A stretch of DNA of 64,000 bases. It comes from Pseudomonadales bacterium. Its GTDB lineage: Bacteria > Pseudomonadota > Gammaproteobacteria > Pseudomonadales > Halieaceae. The translations under genes were made by a program, and so were the position numbers. This document shows, piece by piece, positions 25,739 through 32,479 of the stretch. Every line of letters starts with the position of its first letter. The first letter of the stretch is position 1. The stretch lies in assembly GCA_024234815.1 (NCBI GenBank), contig JACKNO010000001.1, positions 186,001 through 250,000 on the forward strand. The letters run 5' to 3'. Under the pieces are notes generated by a model, which saw only the letters and a list, made by a program, of their open reading frames with translations, did not search any database and was not told the origin of the DNA.

Positions 25739-26293
25739 ATGAAACGCCATTACTTCATCAGCGATAACCTCGACGATCTCGCCGCAACGGAGAGGGACCT
25801 CGAGGCAATGGGTATCAGCAAGCCGCAAATCCACGTGCTCAGCGATGACGACGCGGGGCTTGCCGTCAAGCATTTGCACCAGGTGGAAGCCGTGTTGAAG
25901 AAAGACGTGGTTCACGGCACTGCGCGCGGGGCGGCGATAGGCGTTGCCGGCGCCGCGGCGATTCTGCTTCTTTTCTGGGTCGCGGGCCTGACCGATAAAT
26001 TCACCTGGCTACCACCGATATTCCTGTCAATCGTCGTACTGGGTTTTTGCACCTGGGAAGGCGGACTGATCGGCATCCAGCAGCCGCACGTTGACTTTCG
26101 CCGTTTTCAGGAAGAACTGCGAAAGGGCCGGCACATCCTGTTGGTGGACGTGGATGCAACCCAGGAGAACAGACTGCGCCAGGTCACCCGCGCACATCCC
26201 GCCCTGCAGGCGGCCGGTGAAGGCGAGGCCACACCCGGCTGGGTGATAGGAACCCAGCAAAAATGGTCGCGGTTTATGGAACTCGCGCCCTGA
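25739..26293 (+). CDS. Small membrane protein of the DUF1269-like family
   Basis: A 184-residue protein. The ATG at 25739 has AGGGAG at 25725-25730; a longer frame upstream adds unlike sequence and is rejected. Residues 1-60 are soluble (MKRHYFISDNLDDLAATERD, a ferredoxin-fold-like stretch with IHVLSDDD), then two hydrophobic segments (GAAIGVAGAAAILLLFWVAG; PPIFLSIVVLGFCTWEGG) with a Gly-rich zipper, then a soluble end with HILLVDVD. This pattern matches bacterial DUF1269-like proteins, known only as small inner-membrane proteins. A role is unknown. It converges on the MFS gene at 26316, with only 22 bases between them. Confidence 0.7.
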   Translation: MKRHYFISDNLDDLAATERDLEAMGISKPQIHVLSDDDAGLAVKHLHQVEAVLKKDVVHGTARGAAIGVAGAAAILLLFWVAGLTDKFTWLPPIFLSIVVLGFCTWEGGLIGIQQPHVDFRRFQEELRKGRHILLVDVDATQENRLRQVTRAHPALQAAGEGEATPGWVIGTQQKWSRFMELAP

Positions 26294-26315
26294 ACCGGCG
26301 CCGATGGCCTGATAA

Positions 26316-27599
26316 CTAGCGCATTTCCTCCCGGGGCGAACCCGCGCTGGATGACTCATCCGCTGCGGACAGCGCCGGCTGTTCCGGTCCGCGCGGGTCG
26401 AGATCGAAGCTGGCCGGCGCCACTTCTGAAGCCGCCGCGGAAAAGGGCAGCTGCTCGGTGACGGATACCGCACGGGTTTCCCGCATCTGCACCCAGATAT
26501 ACGCGGTAAAGAGCAGGCACATAGCGGCGCAGGACCAGAACAGCGCTGGCGCCCCGAAAACGCTCATCAATTTGCCCAGCAACAGTGGAGCGGACACAGC
26601 CCCAACCGAATTCAACAGCAGTACGGAAGTTCCGATCTGCACAAACTCCGAGCCCTGCGACACGTCGGCGGCGGTCGCCAGCGCCATCGCGTAGATTGGC
26701 ATCACCATCGCACCGAACAGGAATACCGCTGGCAGGTGCCACGAAAGTCCCGCACTCAGGGCAACGGCAACAGAGGCCACTGCCCCGCCCACGCACAGGA
26801 ACAGCATTACCTTGCGCCGGTCCACCCGATCTGACAGCAGGCCAATGGGGTATTGCAACAGCGCACCCCCGAGAATGGCGGCGCTGATAAACCAGCTGAT
26901 ATCGCTTTGGGATTCACTGTTAGACCGTGCAAAGACCGCGCCCAGAGACCAGAAGCTGCCCACCACCAGGCCGGACAGCAGGGCGCCCGCAAAGGCGGTG
27001 CGCGAGCGGCGGTAGAGCAGGCTGAAGCCCACCCGTGTAGCCTCCACCGGCGCGGGCGCCAGCCGGCTGGTAAGTCCCACCGGCACGATGGCCAGCGCCA
27101 GGAACACCGCCGCCAGGGTGAACGGTGTGGACGACTCCACGGGGCCGACATTGATCAGGCCCTGGCCCGCCGCCATCGAAATCAGCAGAATGAATGTATA
27201 GATCGACAGTATCCGCCCCCTGGACTCCACCGTGGACTGGCTGTTAAGCCAACTCTCGATAACGGTATACAGGCCGGAGATGGCCACCCCTGTAAGGAAG
27301 CGCAGCACCAGCAGGAACTGCCAGTCGTCCAGCATTTCTATGCAGAGAATCGCGCTGGTCATTACCGCGGTCAATACGGCAAAGCTGCGGATATGCCCAA
27401 CCCGGGCGATTGTGACAGGCACCAGAATGCAACCGACGATAAAGCCGAGGAAGTAACAGGAGGCGCTGATACCAATCATGAAATCCGAGAGGCCGTTGGC
27501 GCTGGCCCGCAGGGGCAGCAAAGTGAGCTGCATGCCCTGGCCTATCAACAACAGGGCTGTCGACAGCAACAGTGAGGTAACAGCAGCCAGGGTTTTCAT
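26316..27599 (-). CDS. MFS transporter (YcaD-like)
   Basis: A 427-residue inner-membrane transporter of the major facilitator superfamily with twelve predicted spans and a soluble Ser/Glu/Pro-rich tail of about 45 residues (FDLDPRGPEQPALSAADESS). Seen: the loop between helices 2 and 3 with ARVGHIRSFAV, the second-half counterpart GLLSDRVDRRKVMLF, a good MFS signature A copy, and LRFLTGVAISGLYTVIESWLN, which is characteristic of the YcaD/MFS_1 subfamily that moves small organic compounds by proton coupling. The substrate is unknown. ATG at 27599. The gene is divergent from the SnoaL-like gene at 27710. Confidence 0.85.
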   Translation of the reverse strand: MKTLAAVTSLLLSTALLLIGQGMQLTLLPLRASANGLSDFMIGISASCYFLGFIVGCILVPVTIARVGHIRSFAVLTAVMTSAILCIEMLDDWQFLLVLRFLTGVAISGLYTVIESWLNSQSTVESRGRILSIYTFILLISMAAGQGLINVGPVESSTPFTLAAVFLALAIVPVGLTSRLAPAPVEATRVGFSLLYRRSRTAFAGALLSGLVVGSFWSLGAVFARSNSESQSDISWFISAAILGGALLQYPIGLLSDRVDRRKVMLFLCVGGAVASVAVALSAGLSWHLPAVFLFGAMVMPIYAMALATAADVSQGSEFVQIGTSVLLLNSVGAVSAPLLLGKLMSVFGAPALFWSCAAMCLLFTAYIWVQMRETRAVSVTEQLPFSAAASEVAPASFDLDPRGPEQPALSAADESSSAGSPREEMR

Positions 27600-27709
27600 G
27601 AAAACACCAAAAATGGAAACGAAAGGAACCGCCTAGGATACGGCTTTTTGTGAGTCTGACAAAACCTTGTACAATCTGGCCCACTCAATCCAATCAGGTG
27701 GTGTCGGAA

Positions 27710-28168
27710 ATGACAGCGATGTTTGAGAATGAACACCCCGCCCGCCGCGCGGCCCTGCTGTCGCGCGAGTACGTGCACACCAAGAACCGCGAAGGATGGC
27801 TGGGTCTCTACGCGGACGACGCCATCATCGAGGATCCGATCGGCAAATCGATGATTGACCCCGAGGGCAAAGGCCACCGGGGCGCTGCGGCGCGAGAGGC
27901 GTTCTGGGACAACTTTATCGCCCCGGCAAATATCCGCATCGATATTCTGGACTCCTACGCCGCCGGCAATGAAGTGGCCAATCACGTGGTGCTTACCATC
28001 ACCATAGACATGGGCGATGGCAAATCCCTGCTGCAAAAGGTGCACGGGGTATTCACCTACGCGGTGGACGACGCGGGCAAGTTACTGTCACTGCGCGGTT
28101 TCTGGGAGACGGATGACCCCCGCAACCAGTTGGTGGAAACAAGCGAGGAAGACCGCAAAACCGGGTAA
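27710..28168 (+). CDS. SnoaL-like/ketosteroid-isomerase-fold (NTF2-like) protein
   Basis: A 152-residue cytosolic protein with a cystatin-like NTF2 fold: N-terminal helix ARRAALLSREYVHTKNREGWLGLYADDAIIEDPIG, cone-forming strands, and the late VHGVFTYAVDDAGKLLSLRGFW typical of the family. ATG 27710 is chosen over ATG 27719 because it is the first in frame after the non-coding leader; a poor GGTGG precedes it. SnoaL-like proteins catalyse aldol, isomerase or dehydratase reactions on hydrophobic rings or act as small ligand binders. A possible partner is the KshA-like Rieske oxygenase at 40308, which also hints at steroid-like chemistry, but the genes are 12 kb apart, so the link is speculative. 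Confidence 0.7.
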   Translation: MTAMFENEHPARRAALLSREYVHTKNREGWLGLYADDAIIEDPIGKSMIDPEGKGHRGAAAREAFWDNFIAPANIRIDILDSYAAGNEVANHVVLTITIDMGDGKSLLQKVHGVFTYAVDDAGKLLSLRGFWETDDPRNQLVETSEEDRKTG

Positions 28169-28280
28169 AAGGTACGTTGCGATAGCGTCGAGCGATGGGC
28201 GCATAACACCTGAACCGATATCGGTAAACGCACAATCGCGCCGGGACTGGCCCGGCAATCGACCATTCGAGGACATTGAT

Positions 28281-29144
28281 ATGAAAAGAAACAGCTTATG
28301 GATTTTGCTGGCCAGCCTGATGCTGGCTCTGCCGGTACAGGCAACGGACGCCGGCGACAATGCGGCGGCCCTGCAACAGGTACTCGCAGCTCGCAGCGCC
28401 GAGGACCGGGCCCGGGACAGCGCCCGCCATCCGGCAGAAACGCTGGCATTTTTCCAGGTGGCCCCCGGCATGACGGTGGCGGAAGTCTTGCCGGGTTCCG
28501 GCTGGTACACCAAAATTCTGGCCAACTACCTGGGGCCCAGGGGCACCCTGTACGGCATCAACTACAACGATCGCATGTGGGGCCTGTTCCCCAACGCCAG
28601 TGAAGACTGGATCGCACAGAGAAAAGCGGCCACCGGAAATTTCCCCGACCTGGTCAAGAGCTTTACCGATAACGGCATCAAGGCCAAGGGCTTCACGTTC
28701 AATACCGTGCCTCATGAACTGGCCGGCACGATTGACCGGGTGTTGCTGATTCGAGCCATGCATAACCTCAGCCGCTTTCAGGAGGCGGCCGGCACCCGCA
28801 GCCAGGCACTGGCCTCGATCAGGAGTATGCTCAAGCCTGACGGCCTGGTAGGCGTGGTACAGCACAGGATGCCCGCCACCGACGAGACTTCCGGCACCGC
28901 CGGCAGCACGGGTTACCTGGTGGAGGCAGATGTGATTCTCGCCTTCGAGGAGGCTGGTTTTGAACTGGTTGCCACCAGCGAAATCAATGCCAACCCGCTG
29001 GACCAGCCGGGACCCGAGGATACTGTATGGCGCCTGCCACCCTCCCTCTCCACCAGCAAGGATGACCCGGAGCTGAAAGCGAAAATGGAGGCCATCGGCG
29101 AGTCGGACCGCATGACCCTGCTGTTCCGCAAGTCATCGTCCTGA
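28281..29144 (+). CDS. Secreted methyltransferase-like protein
   Basis: A 287-residue protein with a clear Sec signal peptide (MKRNSLWILLASLMLALPVQA). ATG 28281 has AGGA at 28270-28273. The mature part has a class I SAM-dependent methyltransferase-like core: PGMTVAEVLPGSGWYTKILA (a motif I variant), GTLYGINY and the later LKPDGLVGVVQHR. These resemble exported class I methyltransferase-like proteins of proteobacteria. As SAM is not known outside the cytosol, an exported methyltransferase is surprising; the protein may use another small molecule or have lost catalysis. The gene runs toward the Tat-exported SDR at 29153, leaving eight bases between them. Confidence 0.75.
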   Translation: MKRNSLWILLASLMLALPVQATDAGDNAAALQQVLAARSAEDRARDSARHPAETLAFFQVAPGMTVAEVLPGSGWYTKILANYLGPRGTLYGINYNDRMWGLFPNASEDWIAQRKAATGNFPDLVKSFTDNGIKAKGFTFNTVPHELAGTIDRVLLIRAMHNLSRFQEAAGTRSQALASIRSMLKPDGLVGVVQHRMPATDETSGTAGSTGYLVEADVILAFEEAGFELVATSEINANPLDQPGPEDTVWRLPPSLSTSKDDPELKAKMEAIGESDRMTLLFRKSSS

Positions 29145-29152
29145 GCTCCGTG

Positions 29153-30172
29153 TCAGGCGCTCGACAACTGCGTCATCACCTGCGCCTCTGACCAGAGGCG
29201 CTGCGCCATGGCCCGGTCGAACATGTGGTGGTTGCCGCCGACCGTGACCGGGTTACAGTCTTCGAAGTAGGCGCCGTTAACCCCGTCCAGCAACGGGCTG
29301 GTGGCCACGTAAACCTGCGTGGCGGCTCCCTCCCCAGGGGTTTTTGCAATCAGCGATCCGAACAGGTCAAAGGCCACGCGCATTGCCGTTGGCGCAGTGC
29401 GCGCGATATCTGTTTGTACCAGGCCCGGATGCACCACGTTGGAGCTTACCCCGGTGCCCTGCAGACGCTCGGCGAGGGCCAATGAAAACAGGGCGTTGGC
29501 CAGCTTGGAACGGCCATAAGCCTCGCCCGAATCAAACACTCCCTCACCCCGCAGGTTGTCAAAATCAATACCCACTGCCGGCGCCGACCGGTAGCCGGAG
29601 CGACTGCCCACATGCACGATGCGGCCGGTGCCCGCGGCCAGCATCATCGGCAGCAGCTCGTTGACCAGCACAAAGTGCCCGAGATAGTTGACCACGAAAA
29701 TCTTCTCCACCCCGTTTACCAGTTCCAGCTCGCCGAAGGTATTGATGCCCGCATTGCAGATCAGCATGTCGAGGGTCACACCCATGTCGCGCACCGCGCG
29801 GGCGCAGTCTGCCGCCGAGCCAAAATCTGACAACTCCAACGCCAGCGGTGTGGTTTTGCCCGTTACCGCCGCACAGGCCTGCGCGGCCTTGTCCAGGGTG
29901 CGCCCGGTGCCGATCACATGTGCTCCGCGCAGGGCCAGCACCCGCATGGTCTCGAAACCGAGACCGGAATTGCAGCCCGTGACCAGGGCGGTGCTGCCAC
30001 TTAAATCCAGCCCCGCAGTGACTTCCTCGGCGGTGGAATCGGCGCCAAAGGGGCCTATGGGAAAACGGCTGTCCGGTATAACCGTGTATTCCTCGCCGCT
30101 GCACGCCGCCAGCATCGGCGCGGTGGCCGCCGCAACCGTGAGCCCGAGAAATCGCCTGCGTCCTGAATCCAT
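29153..30172 (-). CDS. Tat-exported SDR-family oxidoreductase (possible lipoprotein)
   Basis: About 339 residues from the ATG at 30172, or 351 from the ATG at 30208. The start at 30172 is preferred: GAGG lies about ten bases upstream and the twin-arginine region (MDSGRRRFLGLTVAAATAPM) sits right at the N-terminus. RRRFLG is a Tat motif, and LAACSG shortly after is a lipobox-like site, so the protein may be a Tat-exported lipoprotein. The rest is a classical SDR: TGCNSGLGFE, a variant of TGxxxGxG, CNAGI, GSRSGYRSAP and YGRSKLA (YxxxK). Tat allows export of a folded, cofactor-loaded protein, so a working periplasmic dehydrogenase is feasible. The substrate is unknown. It is convergent with the methyltransferase-like gene. 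Confidence 0.85.
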   Translation of the reverse strand: MDSGRRRFLGLTVAAATAPMLAACSGEEYTVIPDSRFPIGPFGADSTAEEVTAGLDLSGSTALVTGCNSGLGFETMRVLALRGAHVIGTGRTLDKAAQACAAVTGKTTPLALELSDFGSAADCARAVRDMGVTLDMLICNAGINTFGELELVNGVEKIFVVNYLGHFVLVNELLPMMLAAGTGRIVHVGSRSGYRSAPAVGIDFDNLRGEGVFDSGEAYGRSKLANALFSLALAERLQGTGVSSNVVHPGLVQTDIARTAPTAMRVAFDLFGSLIAKTPGEGAATQVYVATSPLLDGVNGAYFEDCNPVTVGGNHHMFDRAMAQRLWSEAQVMTQLSSA

Positions 30173-30306
30173 GCTGGTATCTGCCTCAATGAGTGAACCC
30201 TGCATCATTGTAGCCGCGCGGTGCGGGAGGAGCGGGCAAGAAAAGCAAAATAACCTGTGGTTATGGAATGATATAAGAAAATATCATGGGGGAATTTCTT
30301 GTGCAT

Positions 30307-30448
30307 CGTCCCCGGCTCGCCAATACTCGGGGTGTGGCGGTAGACGGCCCACCGGTTATGGGAGGGTGGCCTGTCTGATAGTACCGCCCAACTTGCTTAG
30401 GGGAAGCGAACAAACATTTTGTCAGAGATGTTTGGGGCCTGGGGGACG
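30307..30448 (+). ncRNA. Candidate structured RNA (multi-stem domain, class not recognised)
   Basis: No reading frame of note is present in 30173-30650, yet the plus strand can fold into one closed domain. CGTCCCC-GGC (30307-30316) pairs with GCC-TG-GGGGACG (30437-30448). Inside are three stems: GGCGGTA (30336-30342) with TACCGCC (30382-30388), extended by GAC-GG-CCCACC against GGTGG-CC-GTC; TTGCTT (30393-30398) with AAGCGA (30404-30409); AAACAT (30412-30417) with ATGTTT (30428-30433). A further hairpin GGGTA/TACCC (30479-30505) and an intrinsic terminator (30513-30546) follow. Known small RNAs and riboswitches I could compare by memory (6S, tmRNA, RNase P, SRP, TPP, FMN, cobalamin, c-di-GMP) do not match. 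It could be a riboswitch-like leader of the gene at 30651 or a free small RNA. Confidence 0.5.
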
Positions 30449-30512
30449 TGTCCGGTACCGTACCGGCAAAATATGCCTGGGTAGAAAAACATTAGAGCTT
30501 TACCCCTGGAAC

Positions 30513-30546
30513 GCCGTTGCCGCCTTTGGCGCGACGGCTTTTTTTT
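30513..30546 (+). terminator. Strong intrinsic terminator ending the candidate RNA
   Basis: GCCGTTG-CGCC pairs with GGCGCGACGGC around a TTT loop (one bulge), followed by eight T. No plus-strand gene ends within 1.3 kb upstream, because the gene at 29153-30172 is on the other strand, so this must terminate or attenuate a transcript that begins between about 30173 and 30500. Confidence 0.85.
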
Positions 30547-30650
30547 GCCCTGCGCATGCATATCGACCTCCGCGGGCCCGGTCGCGCCCCTCTGTTACGC
30601 CTATTTCCGGATAATGGGTTATGCTCTAGGGACAAGCCCGGGGAATACCT

Positions 30651-32474
30651 ATGAGCACACTCCAGAAACTCCTGCACGACATCAAGGCCGCGCCCCCAGG
30701 TCCGGGCATCGCCGCCATCTTCGACTTTGACGGCACCATCATTGCCGGTTACTCCGCCACCTCCTTTATCCGGGAACAGGTCAGGCGCGGCGATCTGACA
30801 CCGCGCCAGCTGGCGGAAATCCTGGGCGCAATGACAAGCTTTGGCCTCGGCAACCTGGGATTCTCCGGCATGATGGCCGTCAATGCCCAGTTCATGCGCG
30901 GTATCGAGGAAAACACCTATAAAGAGGTGGGCGAAAAACTCTATAGCAAGCAGATAGCGCGGCTCATTTACCCGGAATCGCGCGCCCTGGTAGAGGCGCA
31001 CCTGGCCAGGGGTCACACCGTTGCAATCATTTCCTCGGCCACCCCCTACCAGGTGGAACCGGCGGCGGCAGATCTGGGAATCGAGCACGTGCTGTGCAGC
31101 CACCTCGAGGTCGCAGACGGCAAATTCACGGGCAGTGCGGTAAAGCCCCTGTGCTTCGGCCAGGGCAAGGTGGATGCCGCCGAGGACCTGGCAAAACGCA
31201 ACGGCTGTCACCTGGAGCACAGCTTTTTCTACTCCGACAGCGCTGACGACCTGCTGCTACTGGAGCGCGTTGGCTACCCCAGGGTGCTCAACCCCAATGG
31301 GAAACTGGAGAAGATCGCCGCGCAGAAAGGCTGGCCGGTTGCCCGTTTCGGCAGCCGCGGACGACCCGGCATCGGCCAGTACGTGCGCTCGGTGGCCGCC
31401 ACCAGCAGCCTGGTGGGTTCCTTTGTGGCGGGACTGCCAATACTCGCGCTGACCGGCTCCCGGCGCGACTCCCAGAACTTTTCGTTTTCCCTGTTCGCCG
31501 ATACCGCCAGCGCACTGATTGGCATGAACCTCAATGTGCACGGAGAGGAACACCTGTGGTCACACCGCCCCGCCGTCTTCATCTTCAACCACCAGAGCAA
31601 GGCCGATGTCATCATCATCGCCAAGCTCCTGCGGCGTGACATCGCAGGTGTAGGCAAGCAGGAGATCAAGAAAGAGACTCCCGTTCTGGGCAAGGTACTG
31701 GAACTGGGCGGGGTCGTGTTCATCGACCGGGCGAACGCCAGGAGCGCCATTGATTCAATGACGCCCCTGGTGGACGCCATGAAAACGCAGGGCAAGTCCG
31801 TGGTGCTCGCGCCGGAAGGCACGCGCACCGTCTCGCCCCGGCTGGCACCGTTCAAGAAAGGCGCGTTCCACCTGGCGATGCAGGCCGGCGTGCCCCTGGT
31901 ACCCATTGTCATCCGCAACGCGGGGGACGTCGCGCCCAAGGGCGACTTCGTTTTTCGAGCTGCCACGGTGGATGTAGAGGTGCTGCCGCCCGTGGATACC
32001 AGTGCATGGCGGGTGGCCGATATCGACAAGCATGTCCGCGAAGTACGCAATATGTTTGCCCGTACCCTCGGTCAACCGGAGGAGGAAGCCGGTGATACCC
32101 CGCGTGGGGCGGAAACGGCGAATTCCGGCAGGGGCGCCAGGGGGAAATCGAAGACCGGGGCTAAAGCAAAAACCGGGACCAAAGCGAAAATAAAAACCAG
32201 GGCCAAGGTTAAAGCTCCCGGGAAACCGAAGGCGAAACCGAAGGCGAAACCGAAGGCGAAACCGAAGGCGAAAAGCAAAATCAGTCCCGCTGCGAAAGCA
32301 AAGGCGAAGCGCGCAAAAAAAGTCGCGGGGGGTAAATCCAGCGCCGGAAAAACCGCGGCAAAGGGGCGGCCGGCCAGTAAACAGCAAGCGCGCCGAACCA
32401 AATCCGCAATAACCGGGACGGGCGCCGCCAAACGCAAAAAACCGGCGGGCACTGGCAGGAAACCCGGAGGCTGA
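30651..32474 (+). CDS. HAD-IB phosphatase/PlsC acyltransferase fusion with basic PKAK tail
   Basis: A 607-residue protein in three parts. Residues 1 to about 215: HAD-superfamily IB phosphatase (DFDGT at 25-29, SSATP, DSADDLLLLE). Residues about 290-475: 1-acylglycerol-3-phosphate acyltransferase (PlsC) with the HX4D motif His314-Asp319 (NHQSKAD), FIDRANAR, and the EGTRTVSP substrate motif. Residues about 480-607: a Lys/Ala/Pro-rich, disordered tail resembling histone H1 or AlgP, encoded partly by a 12-bp tandem repeat. HAD-PlsC fusions of this kind are known in gammaproteobacteria. The acyltransferase makes phosphatidate from lysophosphatidate at the membrane. The HAD part may dephosphorylate a lipid or glycerol phosphate. 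It precedes the PlsB-like gene by five bases. The tail is exceptional and may bind polyanions. Confidence 0.9.
   Translation: MSTLQKLLHDIKAAPPGPGIAAIFDFDGTIIAGYSATSFIREQVRRGDLTPRQLAEILGAMTSFGLGNLGFSGMMAVNAQFMRGIEENTYKEVGEKLYSKQIARLIYPESRALVEAHLARGHTVAIISSATPYQVEPAAADLGIEHVLCSHLEVADGKFTGSAVKPLCFGQGKVDAAEDLAKRNGCHLEHSFFYSDSADDLLLLERVGYPRVLNPNGKLEKIAAQKGWPVARFGSRGRPGIGQYVRSVAATSSLVGSFVAGLPILALTGSRRDSQNFSFSLFADTASALIGMNLNVHGEEHLWSHRPAVFIFNHQSKADVIIIAKLLRRDIAGVGKQEIKKETPVLGKVLELGGVVFIDRANARSAIDSMTPLVDAMKTQGKSVVLAPEGTRTVSPRLAPFKKGAFHLAMQAGVPLVPIVIRNAGDVAPKGDFVFRAATVDVEVLPPVDTSAWRVADIDKHVREVRNMFARTLGQPEEEAGDTPRGAETANSGRGARGKSKTGAKAKTGTKAKIKTRAKVKAPGKPKAKPKAKPKAKPKAKSKISPAAKAKAKRAKKVAGGKSSAGKTAAKGRPASKQQARRTKSAITGTGAAKRKKPAGTGRKPGG
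32223..32270. repeat. 12-bp coding tandem repeat (PKAK unit), four copies
   Basis: The unit aaaccgaaggcg is repeated four times exactly inside the acyltransferase fusion gene, encoding four Lys-Pro-Lys-Ala units. The perfect match implies recent slippage and a likely length polymorphism between strains. Confidence 0.9.
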
Positions 32475-32479
32475 CCCGC

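Noticed and set aside
30307..30546. Known RNA classes: 6S, tmRNA, RNase P, SRP RNA, common riboswitches
   Set aside because: None of the conserved motifs of these classes could be found in the stretch on either strand.
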